From positions 1 through 5,559 of the forward strand of contig JAPPKR010000038.1 of the NCBI GenBank assembly GCA_028819835.1: a DNA stretch of 5,559 nucleotides, written 5' to 3'. Made by a program: the position numbers and the translations under genes. Below the pieces are notes generated by a model that was given only the letters and a program-made list of their open reading frames with translations, did not search any database and was not told the origin of the DNA. Numbering within the stretch: position 1 is the first letter of the stretch; each line of letters opens with the position of its first letter. The DNA comes from a bacterium (GTDB lineage: Bacteria > Actinomycetota > Acidimicrobiia > UBA5794 > ZC4RG35). Shown here one piece after another: positions 1 to 5,559 of the stretch.

Positions 1-2
1 CG

Positions 3-956
3 GTCCGGGGAATGGAAGCCGAAGGAGAGGAAAAGGCCCGCCTCGAGTCGGAGGCCATCCGCTCCCAGGCGCAAATCCTCGGGTCCCAGCGGATTCTCCT
101 CCCCACCCGGGGCGGCGTGAACAGCGTCTTTGCCGCCAGACAGATCGGCCGCCTGTTCAAGGACGCGGAGGTGACGGTCCTTGAGGTCAGCGGATCCTCG
201 GGAGGATGGTGGAAGCGCCTGATCGGCAAAGAGGTCGAGGCGCAGACCGGTCCCGAGGCGGCGATCAGGGCTTTGGAAGGCGAGGAGCACCGCCTGATCA
301 GAAGACGGGAGCGCGATCCGGCGGACGCCATCCTCAAGGAGGCGAATCTCGGCTATGACCTGGTGGTGCTGGGGGCCCCGGAGCACACCGGGGAGTCGGA
401 GGTGTTCTCGACCGTCATCGACCGGGTACTGGCCCGCCTGGAGCTTCCCACCCTGATTTTCCGATACCCCGAGCCTCCCGACGGACTCACCGACCCCATA
501 GCCGAGGTGCGAAGAGTGCTGCTGTCGGTGGAGGCGAATCCGGCCTCACGCGCCGCTGCGGAGGTGGCTTACTCCCTGGCCGCCCACAATGACGGAATGG
601 TGTTCGCGCTGCACCTGATCAACGAGACCGCCGACGGCCCCTACTACTTCGACATGAAGGCCAGCGCCCAGAACTTCATGGCCGGCCGCGACCTGGTGGA
701 GGAGTCGGTGGAATACGGACAGCGCCTGGGCGCCAGGGTCCACGCCGATGTCCGGCCGGTGGCCCAACCCGAGGGAGAACTCACCAACACCGCCAACTCC
801 GAGAACTGGGATCTGCTGGTGGTGGGCGCCGCCAACCGGCCCCTCACCAACCGGCCGTTCTTCGGCTACGGGATGTCCTTCATCCTCAAGAACGTCACCA
901 TCCCGCTGGTGATAGTGGCCGTTCCGGCATCCTCTCACCTCACCGCGCACCGCTAA
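3..956 (+). CDS. Tandem universal stress protein (Usp) domains, 3' part of a longer gene
   Basis: Two consecutive Usp (UspA-like) alpha/beta domains are visible. Counting from the ATG at position 12, the first covers about residues 27-152 (opening strand RILLPT, closing LPTLIFRYP) and the second about 167-304 (opening VRRVLLSVEA, closing IPLVIVAVP). The family's nucleotide-binding motif G-2X-G-9X-G(S/T) is degenerate in both. In domain 1 the glycine positions read G121, E124, T134; in domain 2 they read G272, N275, G285 followed by Y286. ATP binding is therefore doubtful. The frame stays open upstream of that ATG (codons V, R, G), and the purine run before it touches the ATG with no spacer, so it is a poor start. 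I infer a 5'-truncated gene whose product carries these domains as a cytoplasmic tail, as in some amino-acid permeases and cation/proton antiporters; a stand-alone 314-residue double Usp protein is the alternative. No membrane segment lies in the visible part. The next gene starts seven bases after the stop, suggesting an operon. Confidence 0.8.
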   Translation, partial: VRGMEAEGEEKARLESEAIRSQAQILGSQRILLPTRGGVNSVFAARQIGRLFKDAEVTVLEVSGSSGGWWKRLIGKEVEAQTGPEAAIRALEGEEHRLIRRRERDPADAILKEANLGYDLVVLGAPEHTGESEVFSTVIDRVLARLELPTLIFRYPEPPDGLTDPIAEVRRVLLSVEANPASRAAAEVAYSLAAHNDGMVFALHLINETADGPYYFDMKASAQNFMAGRDLVEESVEYGQRLGARVHADVRPVAQPEGELTNTANSENWDLLVVGAANRPLTNRPFFGYGMSFILKNVTIPLVIVAVPASSHLTAHR

Positions 957-963
957 GCCGGCG

Positions 964-1467
964 GTGCGGGAATTCCTGGTCGAACTGCTGGAGGGATGGG
1001 GGGTGGCCGACCCGGTGGCGGTGGCATTGATCTCGGCGCTTCCCGTACTCGAACTGAGGGGAGGCATTCCCTTTGGGAGGCTTGTGCTGGAGATGGGGTC
1101 TCTTCCCACCTGGATCTGGGCGGTGGTCGGCAACCTTGCGCCGCTGCCTCTGGTGTTCTGGCTGCTGGGGGTGGTCGACGGATACTGCACGCCCTACCGC
1201 CTCGCCTGGCTCCGCCGGTTGCTGGACCGCCTCTACGCCCACACCCGCCGTCGGCACAACGCCCGGTTCCTCCGGCTCCGGGACCTGGCTCTGCTGGTGG
1301 TGGTCTCCATCCCTCTGCCGCTCACCGGAGGGTGGAGCGGAGTGCTGGCCGCCTACGTTTTCGGGGTCCCCTTCCGCCGAGCCTCCTGGCTGATCGCCAC
1401 CGGGGTGGTGGTGGCCGGCACCGCGGTGCTGGCCCTGGTGGATGCAGGCCTGGTGATCTGGCAGTGA
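964..1467 (+). CDS. Putative small multi-drug export protein (COG2426/PF06695)
   Basis: This is a 167-residue integral membrane protein. It matches the family called 'small multi-drug export' through two motifs: PVLELRGGIP at residues 27-36, where P27, E30, R32, G33 and P36 fit the family pattern, and PLPLTGGWSG at 117-126. Each sits in a short hydrophobic stretch that could form a re-entrant loop. Longer hydrophobic spans follow at about 46-70 and 138-163. A basic cytoplasmic-looking stretch (about 82-106, rich in Arg) separates the halves, suggesting an internal pseudo-repeat. PF06695 has been proposed to be related to DedA/VTT (SNARE-associated) membrane proteins; drug export itself is a family label, not shown here. 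The GTG start gives the usual amphipathic N-terminus, although no clear Shine-Dalgarno precedes it. Translation is probably coupled to the Usp gene that ends seven bases upstream. The length is normal for the family. Confidence 0.82.
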   Translation: MREFLVELLEGWGVADPVAVALISALPVLELRGGIPFGRLVLEMGSLPTWIWAVVGNLAPLPLVFWLLGVVDGYCTPYRLAWLRRLLDRLYAHTRRRHNARFLRLRDLALLVVVSIPLPLTGGWSGVLAAYVFGVPFRRASWLIATGVVVAGTAVLALVDAGLVIWQ

Positions 1468-1548
1468 GACCGCCGAACGAGGGTCCGCTTCCCGTGCCGT
1501 GGCCCCAAAGTTCGAGCCGCTTGGAAGCAACCCGGCGGACAGACCGGC

Positions 1549-1560
1549 TACAGTTAGGAT
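1549..1560 (+). promoter_or_regulatory. Possible -10 promoter region of the ABC ATPase gene
   Basis: The gap between the small membrane protein and the ATPase gene contains two overlapping -10-like hexamers, TACAGT (1549-1554) and TAGGAT (1555-1560), both of the TANNNT form common in actinobacteria. They lie about 30-40 bases before the GTG at 1592, a suitable distance for a short leader. No well-spaced -35 box is visible; TTGGAA at 1521-1526 is too far upstream at 22-28 bases. This is a weak call from pattern alone. Confidence 0.3.
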
Positions 1561-1578
1561 CGAATCCCACCGACCCGC

Positions 1579-1584
1579 GGAGAG
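1579..1584 (+). promoter_or_regulatory. Ribosome binding site that decides the ATPase start
   Basis: GGAGAG lies seven bases before the GTG at 1592. It supports that start over the upstream in-frame GTG at 1499, whose extra 31 residues are not part of the ATPase fold and would run through the likely promoter. Confidence 0.6.
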
Positions 1585-1591
1585 CAGCAAC

Positions 1592-2794
1592 GTGTCCTCG
1601 ATCACCTTTGAAAACGTCGGAAAGGTCTATCCGGGAGGGACCCGGGCGATAACCGACGTCAGCCTTGATGTTGCGGACGGAGAATTCGTGGTGCTGGTCG
1701 GCCCGTCCGGGTGCGGCAAGTCAACCCTCCTGCGCATGGTGGCCGGCTTGGAGGAGGTCACCGAAGGGGTCCTGCGGATCGGGGAGAAGGTGGTGAACGA
1801 CGTGTCGCCCAAGGACCGCGACATCGCCATGGTCTTCCAGAACTACGCCCTCTATCCCCACATGAGCGTGTTTGACAACATGGCGTTCGGTTTGAAGATG
1901 CGCCGCATGCCCCGCGATGAGATCCGCCGCAGGGTGGACGAGGCCGCGGCCATCCTGGAGATCTCCGAACTGATGGACAGAAAGCCCAAGTCGCTGTCGG
2001 GAGGGCAGAGACAGCGGGTGGCGATGGGCAGGGCGATCGTGCGGGAGCCGGTCGCCTTCCTCATGGATGAGCCCCTCTCCAACCTTGACGCCAAGCTTCG
2101 GGTCCAGATGCGTTCGGAACTGGGACTCCTCCACAACCGACTGAAGACCACGACACTCTACGTGACCCACGATCAGGTGGAGGCGATGACCATGGGGGAC
2201 AGGGTGGCGGTGCTTCGCAAAGCCGGCGAGCAGCAGACCAACCTGCAGCAGATCGACACTCCCCGGGTTCTCTACGACCATCCCGCCAACCTGTTCGTGG
2301 CGGGATTCATCGGGTCGCCTTCCATGAACTTTGTATACGGGACCATCACGACCAACGGAACCGGGGGCTCCCTCTCCTTCGCGGACGAGGAGGTTCCTCT
2401 GAACAGGGCGGTGCTCTCCAGCCACCCCCGTCTGGCTTCCCACGCGGGGACGCAGTTGGTGGTGGGAATCAGGCCCGAGGCGTTCGAGATCTCATCGGCG
2501 GCTTCCGGCGACGACGGCATGGCCACCATCACCGTAGGTGCAGACCTGGTGGAGCAGTTGGGATCCGAGGCCTATGTCCACTTCACGAAGCCCGCGCCGC
2601 CGGTCATCACCCCCGACATCCGCGAACTCCTCGAGGACGAGGGAAGCGACGTCTCCTCGCTGGGGGACAGCACCAAATTCGTCGCCCGGGTCAATCCCGA
2701 CTTCGCGCCCCGCGGGGGAGAGCGCATCCGGTTGGTCGTGGATGTCTCCAAACTGCACTTCTTCGACAGCGACACGGGGATGGCCCTCAACTGA
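1592..2794 (+). CDS. ugpC: ABC sugar importer ATPase, MalK/UgpC/MsiK type
   Basis: This complete 400-residue ATP-binding subunit would sit on the cytoplasmic face of an ABC importer and drive uptake, most likely of sugars or glycerol phosphates. All catalytic elements are intact: A-loop Tyr13, Walker A GPSGCGKST (37-45), Q-loop Gln83, signature LSGGQ (135-139), Walker B ending at Asp159 with catalytic Glu160, D-loop SNLD (163-166) and H-loop His193. The C-terminal part from about 240 is the MalK-type OB/TOBE regulatory region, beginning GSPSMNFV and ending KLHFFDSDTG. It holds an acidic insert at about 334-362 relative to classical MalK, as I recall also from actinobacterial homologues. No permease or solute-binding gene is adjacent. 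I therefore infer a shared ATPase like Streptomyces MsiK that serves several importers. The symbol is the generic name for this group; the substrate cannot be read from the sequence. The length is at the upper normal range. Confidence 0.92.
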   Translation: MSSITFENVGKVYPGGTRAITDVSLDVADGEFVVLVGPSGCGKSTLLRMVAGLEEVTEGVLRIGEKVVNDVSPKDRDIAMVFQNYALYPHMSVFDNMAFGLKMRRMPRDEIRRRVDEAAAILEISELMDRKPKSLSGGQRQRVAMGRAIVREPVAFLMDEPLSNLDAKLRVQMRSELGLLHNRLKTTTLYVTHDQVEAMTMGDRVAVLRKAGEQQTNLQQIDTPRVLYDHPANLFVAGFIGSPSMNFVYGTITTNGTGGSLSFADEEVPLNRAVLSSHPRLASHAGTQLVVGIRPEAFEISSAASGDDGMATITVGADLVEQLGSEAYVHFTKPAPPVITPDIRELLEDEGSDVSSLGDSTKFVARVNPDFAPRGGERIRLVVDVSKLHFFDSDTGMALN

Positions 2795-2809
2795 CTCGAT
2801 GCAGTTGAG
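2786..2809. terminator. Candidate bidirectional terminator hairpin between convergent genes
   Basis: CTCAACTG (2786-2793) and CAGTTGAG (2802-2809) form a perfect 8-bp stem with an 8-base loop. The hairpin includes the TGA stop of the ATPase gene (2792-2794) and fills most of the 23-base gap before the stop codon of the convergent UMF1 gene. Neither strand has a T-tract after the stem, so it is not a canonical intrinsic terminator. Tailless hairpins are reported in actinobacteria, so a shared terminator for both genes is plausible but unproven. Confidence 0.5.
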
Positions 2810-2817
2810 ATGAGGGG

Positions 2818-4143
2818 CTAGCCGTCGAGAACGCTCCAATTAGAGCGCCCCGCGCGTGCTTTTTCAACGTTGACAAAGCTCAGCAAGATGAAGCCCACCA
2901 CGAAGAAGGAGATCAGCGAAAGCACCGCCGGTCGGCTGGAGCCCGTCATTTCGCGGAACGTGGCGAAGATTATCGGCCCCCAGATGGCGGAGAATTTGGT
3001 GAACACCGAGAAGAAGCCGAAAAACTCGGCGGAGGCTTGCTGGGGAATCATGGATCCGTACAGGCTGCGGCTGAGCGCCTGGGTGCCTCCCTGAACCAAC
3101 CCGATCAACATGCCAACCACCAGCAGCGGATAGTTCTGACCCACCGGCAGGTAGTAGGCGGCTATCAGCACTCCGATCCAGATCACCAGGGCGAAGGCGA
3201 TCGACCGTTTGGGCCCGATCCATTCGGAGAGCCGGCCGAACAGGAGGGCTCCGAAGAAGGCCGTGAACTGCACCACCAGCACAACGAGCGCGATGAAAGC
3301 GGTGCTTATCTCCAGGGTCTCGGAGGCGTAGATGGCGGAGATGTTGAAAACCGTCTGCACCCCGTCGATGTAGAACATGTACGCCACCACGAAAAGCAGC
3401 AGGTGTCGATGGCGCGACAACCTGGTGACGGTCGCCCAGGTGCGGCTGAACCCCAGGCGGACATAGGCCAGGGACCGGCTCTCGCTTTGCCGGAGGGACA
3501 TGTCCTGGGCGGTCCCCACCTCCCTCAAACGCCGGAGTGCATACCAGGAGAAACCCGCCCACCACAATCCCGACCCGCCGATACCGATCCGGGCAGCCAG
3601 GGACTCCTCGACTCCGAAGGTGTCCGCGTAGAAGATGAACATCATGGCGAAGAGCAGGTAGATGCCCCCTCCTATGTACCCGAGGGCGTAACCCTTGGAG
3701 CTCACCCGATCGATGGTGTCGTCGGTGGTGATGAGCGGCAGGATGCCGTCGTAGAACACGTTGCCGGCCGCCAGTCCGAAGTGGGAAATCAAGAACATGA
3801 TCATGGCCAGCAGAACGTCGCCGGTGGAGACGAAAGCGAAGCAGGTGGCGAACAGCGCCCCCCCGTAGGCGAACGCCTTCAAGAAGGTCAGCCTCCGGGC
3901 GCTGTAGTCCGCTATGGCTCCCAACACGGGCGTAATCAGAAACAGCACCAGGGAAATCAACCCGACCATGTAACCCCACAGGGATTCGGCGCTCAGACCC
4001 ATCCACCCTTCTTCGGGGACGATGTACGACCCGAAATAGGAAGGCAGGATCCCGACTATTACCACAACAAAGGCCGAGTTGGCCCAGTCGTACATCGCCC
4101 AACCGAAGATGGTGCGCCGCTCGTTTCGCATCTGTTGCAACAC
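2818..4143 (-). CDS. MFS transporter, UMF1 / Atg22-like family
   Basis: This 441-residue polytopic membrane protein has about 12 hydrophobic segments. Diagnostic UMF1 (PF11700, Atg22-like) motifs run through it: GWAMYDWANSAF at 14-25, GAIADYSARR at 75-84 (the MFS loop 2-3 position), YDGILPLI at 131-138, GYALGYIGGG at 151-160, and GGTQALSRS at 352-360 leading into the AEFFGFFSVFTKF region at 372-384. Yeast Atg22 releases amino acids from the vacuole; bacterial members are mostly uncharacterised, so the substrate and direction here are unknown. I chose the GTG at 4143 because a G-rich Shine-Dalgarno-like tract (4148-4160 on the minus strand) lies just upstream. An ATG at 4131 would start right before the conserved core but has no ribosome binding site. 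The longest reading, from 4194, adds an Arg/Gly-rich leader that looks like untranslated sequence. The gene converges on the ATPase gene and diverges from the DMT pair. Confidence 0.88.
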   Translation of the reverse strand: MLQQMRNERRTIFGWAMYDWANSAFVVVIVGILPSYFGSYIVPEEGWMGLSAESLWGYMVGLISLVLFLITPVLGAIADYSARRLTFLKAFAYGGALFATCFAFVSTGDVLLAMIMFLISHFGLAAGNVFYDGILPLITTDDTIDRVSSKGYALGYIGGGIYLLFAMMFIFYADTFGVEESLAARIGIGGSGLWWAGFSWYALRRLREVGTAQDMSLRQSESRSLAYVRLGFSRTWATVTRLSRHRHLLLFVVAYMFYIDGVQTVFNISAIYASETLEISTAFIALVVLVVQFTAFFGALLFGRLSEWIGPKRSIAFALVIWIGVLIAAYYLPVGQNYPLLVVGMLIGLVQGGTQALSRSLYGSMIPQQASAEFFGFFSVFTKFSAIWGPIIFATFREMTGSSRPAVLSLISFFVVGFILLSFVNVEKARAGRSNWSVLDG

Positions 4144-4212
4144 AATACCCCCCACCCTTCGCCGGCCCGGTCGGCGGGGGCCCATCCCGACCACCGCCAG
4201 GGTTCCGGCCTC

Positions 4213-4243
4213 TTGGGAGGAATGCCACCCGGTGTGGTAATCT
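4213..4243 (+). promoter_or_regulatory. Possible promoter of the DMT transporter pair
   Basis: An extended -10 element, TG-G-TAATCT, has its TG at 4235-4236 and its hexamer at 4238-4243. A -35-like TTGGGA lies at 4213-4218 with a 19-base spacer. Transcription would start near 4250 and give a leader of about 70 bases before the ATG at 4319. The motif match is fair but unverified. Confidence 0.35.
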
Positions 4244-4298
4244 CCGCTCGGCCCTGTCCCGGTGGCCGGGCATTACTTGTATGTGTCTTTACCACCCC
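4231..4298. repeat. Inverted repeat in the divergent promoter region
   Basis: GGTGTGGTAA (4231-4240) and the reverse complement of 4289-4298 (GGGGTGGTAA) match at 9 of 10 positions and are separated by 48 bases. The core GTGGTAA/TTACCAC is exact. One arm overlaps the proposed DMT -10 element. The other arm, read on the minus strand, gives TGGTAAAGA, which could be part of a promoter for the UMF1 gene. It could be a paired operator or chance. Confidence 0.3.
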
Positions 4299-4310
4299 TC
4301 TCGGTTCTCC

Positions 4311-4314
4311 GGAG
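4311..4314 (+). promoter_or_regulatory. Ribosome binding site of the first DMT gene
   Basis: GGAG lies four bases before the ATG at 4319. The spacing is slightly short. Together with the matching N-terminus of the downstream paralogue it fixes this start, rather than the in-frame upstream GTG at 4262. Confidence 0.5.
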
Positions 4315-4318
4315 CACC

Positions 4319-5164
4319 ATGGCCTTCCTGCTGGCGGGACTGAGTTCCCTCATATACGGGGTGTGCGACTTCTCCGGAGGGCTGGCCACCCGCCGGGCCC
4401 ATGTGCTGGCGGTGACACTCTGGGCCAACGTTGTGGGGCTCGCCATCGCCATCCTGGTGGCTGTGATCGGTCACCAGGTGGAGGCTGCGTCGGTCACTGT
4501 GGCCGATCTGGCCTGGGGATTGGGGAGCGGAGTGGCCGGAGTGACCGGATTGGCCATCTATTTCCAGGGAATGGCCAGGGGTCAGATGGCGGTGGTGGCG
4601 CCGGTGTCGGCGGTCACCCTGGCTCTGGTCCCATTCCTGTTCGGAGTAGCGACGGGAGAACGCTACCCGCTCATGGCCTGGCTGGGCGTCCTGGTCGCCA
4701 TGCCCGCCCTGTGGCTCACCGTCCAGACGCGGTCCTCGCAGAACCGTCCCGGGAAAGCCCTCTACGGCGTCGCTGCCGGGGTGACCTTCTCGGTGTTCCT
4801 GGTCGCCATCGCCCAGACCTCTCCCGAGTCGGGGCTGTGGCCGCTGGTGGCCATGCGTATAGGAGGACTTACCCTATTGACGGTCCTGGTGTTCAGCCGA
4901 GTTCTGTTCACCCCGGGAACCCGACCCGGCCTGCCCCCGGGAGCGCGCCTGCCGACCCTCATCGCAGGCGGCGACATCCTCGCCAACCTGGCATACCTGC
5001 TGGCGGTGAGAATCGGGCCGTTCGGCCTGGTCACGGTGGTCTCCACCTTCTATCCGGTGGTTATAGCCCTTCTGGCCAGGGTGGTGGAGAAGGAACGCAT
5101 CTCGCCGCATCGGTTCCTGGGACTGGCGCTCACGGTGCTCTCACTAGTGCTGATAACCCGGTGA
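4319..5164 (+). CDS. EamA/DMT-family transporter, first of a tandem pair
   Basis: This complete 281-residue membrane protein has about ten hydrophobic segments arranged as two EamA repeats, roughly residues 3-137 and 147-280, joined by a short polar linker (SSQNRPGK). The first repeat ends with the family-typical APVSAVTLALVPFLFGV followed by a GER turn (about 94-115). The second ends with GPFGLVTVVSTFYPVVIALL, then EKE and the final helix. EamA proteins of the drug/metabolite transporter superfamily usually export metabolites or amino acids; the substrate is not evident here. The start is supported by GGAG upstream and by the downstream paralogue, which begins with the same MAFLLA. The neighbour starts 23 bases after the stop, so the two are probably co-transcribed. 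The UMF1 gene diverges upstream. Confidence 0.88.
   Translation: MAFLLAGLSSLIYGVCDFSGGLATRRAHVLAVTLWANVVGLAIAILVAVIGHQVEAASVTVADLAWGLGSGVAGVTGLAIYFQGMARGQMAVVAPVSAVTLALVPFLFGVATGERYPLMAWLGVLVAMPALWLTVQTRSSQNRPGKALYGVAAGVTFSVFLVAIAQTSPESGLWPLVAMRIGGLTLLTVLVFSRVLFTPGTRPGLPPGARLPTLIAGGDILANLAYLLAVRIGPFGLVTVVSTFYPVVIALLARVVEKERISPHRFLGLALTVLSLVLITR
4585..4623 (+). repeat. 39-nt exact direct repeat, copy 1
   Basis: This segment inside the first DMT gene is identical, base for base, to 5454-5492 in the second. It encodes MAVVAPVSAVTL plus the start of the next Ala codon, near the end of the first EamA repeat. Twelve whole codons match at every position, while the flanking codons differ at many synonymous sites. 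Confidence 0.85.
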
Positions 5165-5187
5165 TCATGACTCGACCCGGATCGTAG

Positions 5188-5559
5188 ATGGCGTTCCTGC
5201 TGGCAGTCTTGACCTCCGTCTTCTACGGGGTGTTCGACTTCGCGGGGGGCATGGCCACCCGCCGGGGCCCGGTGCTGGCGGTTGCGGCATGGGCCAACAC
5301 GGCGGGCCTGGGGCTGGCCTTCTTCATAGCGGCCGTCCACCATCTGGCGGTGGGCGCCACGGTGACCCTTGCCGACTTCTCCTGGGGATTGGTCAGCGGG
5401 GTGGCGGGGGTGGCCGGCGTGGTTTTTTACTTCCTGGGGCTAGCGAGAGGCAGGATGGCGGTGGTGGCGCCGGTGTCGGCGGTCACCCTGGCCCTGGTCC
5501 CCTTTCTCTTCGGGGTGGCGCTGGGAGAGCGTCATTCCCTGGTGTCCTGGCTGGGCGTC
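5188..5559 (+). CDS. EamA/DMT-family transporter, second of a tandem pair (cut by window end)
   Basis: The reading frame is open from the ATG at 5188 to the window end and gives the first 124 residues, which cover most of the first EamA repeat with about four to five hydrophobic segments. It aligns without gaps to the first DMT protein at 82 of 124 identical residues (about 66%, counted by hand). Shared stretches include MAFLLA at the start, ATRR at 23-26, MAVVAPVSAVTLALVPFLFGV (about 90-110) and WLGV at 121-124. Divergence is highest at about residues 41-60, a membrane segment and following loop. The upstream ribosome binding site is weak (GGAT at 5179-5182). The 23-base gap after the first gene suggests co-transcription and a tandem duplication. 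Whether the two act separately or together cannot be told. Confidence 0.85.
   Translation, partial: MAFLLAVLTSVFYGVFDFAGGMATRRGPVLAVAAWANTAGLGLAFFIAAVHHLAVGATVTLADFSWGLVSGVAGVAGVVFYFLGLARGRMAVVAPVSAVTLALVPFLFGVALGERHSLVSWLGV
5454..5492 (+). repeat. 39-nt exact direct repeat, copy 2
   Basis: This is the second copy of the block at 4585-4623, at an offset of 869 bases. The offset equals that between the two DMT start codons, so it is the homologous position and not an inserted element. Confidence 0.85.

Noticed and set aside
1499..1591. N-terminal extension of the ABC ATPase from an upstream GTG
   Set aside because: The 31 extra residues are not part of the ABC fold and overlap -10-like sequences. 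GGAGAG at 1579-1584 points to the GTG at 1592.
546..1605. Minus-strand open frames opposite the Usp and small membrane protein genes
   Set aside because: Their composition is typical of antisense shadows in GC-rich DNA, with no motifs and no convincing ribosome binding sites. The plus-strand frames encode recognisable families.
4144..4194. N-terminal extension of the UMF1 protein from an ATG at 4194
   Set aside because: The added 17 residues are Arg/Gly-rich and unlike the family, and the extension would run through the G-rich ribosome-binding tract at 4148-4160.
2864..4273. Long minus-strand open frame overlapping the UMF1 gene in another frame
   Set aside because: The Arg/His/Gly-rich translation lacks domains, whereas the overlapping frame carries all UMF1 motifs.
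4262..4318. N-terminal extension of the first DMT protein from an upstream GTG
   Set aside because: The paralogue starts at the equivalent of 4319 with the same MAFLLA, and GGAG precedes that ATG.
3037..5187. Very long plus-strand open frame (716 codons) across the UMF1 gene and the first DMT gene
   Set aside because: It is antisense to the clear UMF1 gene and out of frame with the DMT gene. Its product is low-complexity, rich in Gly, His, Pro and Arg, with no recognisable domain. High GC content makes such shadow frames long.
1..5559. tRNA, rRNA, CRISPR array, insertion sequence, toxin-antitoxin or phage signals
   Set aside because: No cloverleaf, short regularly spaced repeats, transposase motifs or terminal inverted repeats were seen when reading both strands. 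Intergenic gaps are all below about 180 bases.

Overview
This is a GC-rich, densely coded stretch of bacterial chromosome. GTG starts, GC-biased codons and a MalK-type ATPase with a TOBE-region insert suggest an actinobacterium. An acidimicrobial-like lineage is possible, but this is a guess from style with no taxonomic marker. No tRNA, rRNA, CRISPR array, insertion sequence or phage gene is visible. Nearly every gene has a membrane-transport role.

Left part (1-2794, plus strand): the 3' end of a gene encoding two tandem universal-stress-protein (Usp) domains, open to the window edge and probably the cytoplasmic tail of a larger protein. Seven bases later comes a small membrane protein of the 'small multi-drug export' family (COG2426/PF06695). 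After a 124-base gap with a plausible promoter and a good ribosome binding site comes a complete MalK/UgpC/MsiK-type ABC ATPase. No permease or binding-protein gene lies beside it, so it may serve importers encoded elsewhere.

Middle (2818-4143, minus strand): a complete 12-TM UMF1/Atg22-like MFS transporter, convergent with the ATPase gene. The 23-base gap and the end of the ATPase gene hold a perfect 8-bp hairpin that includes the ATPase stop codon, a candidate two-way terminator without T-tracts.

Right part (4319-5559, plus strand): two tandem paralogous 10-TM EamA/DMT-family transporters, divergent from the UMF1 gene. The second runs off the window. Over their first 124 residues they align without gaps at about 66% identity (82/124 by hand count). 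They share an exact 39-nt block whose flanks have diverged at synonymous sites.

I see no convincing undescribed multi-gene system. The best leads are the DMT duplication with its sharply bounded identical block, the hairpin over the stop codon, the inverted repeat in the divergent promoter region, and the Usp domains with degenerate nucleotide-binding motifs.
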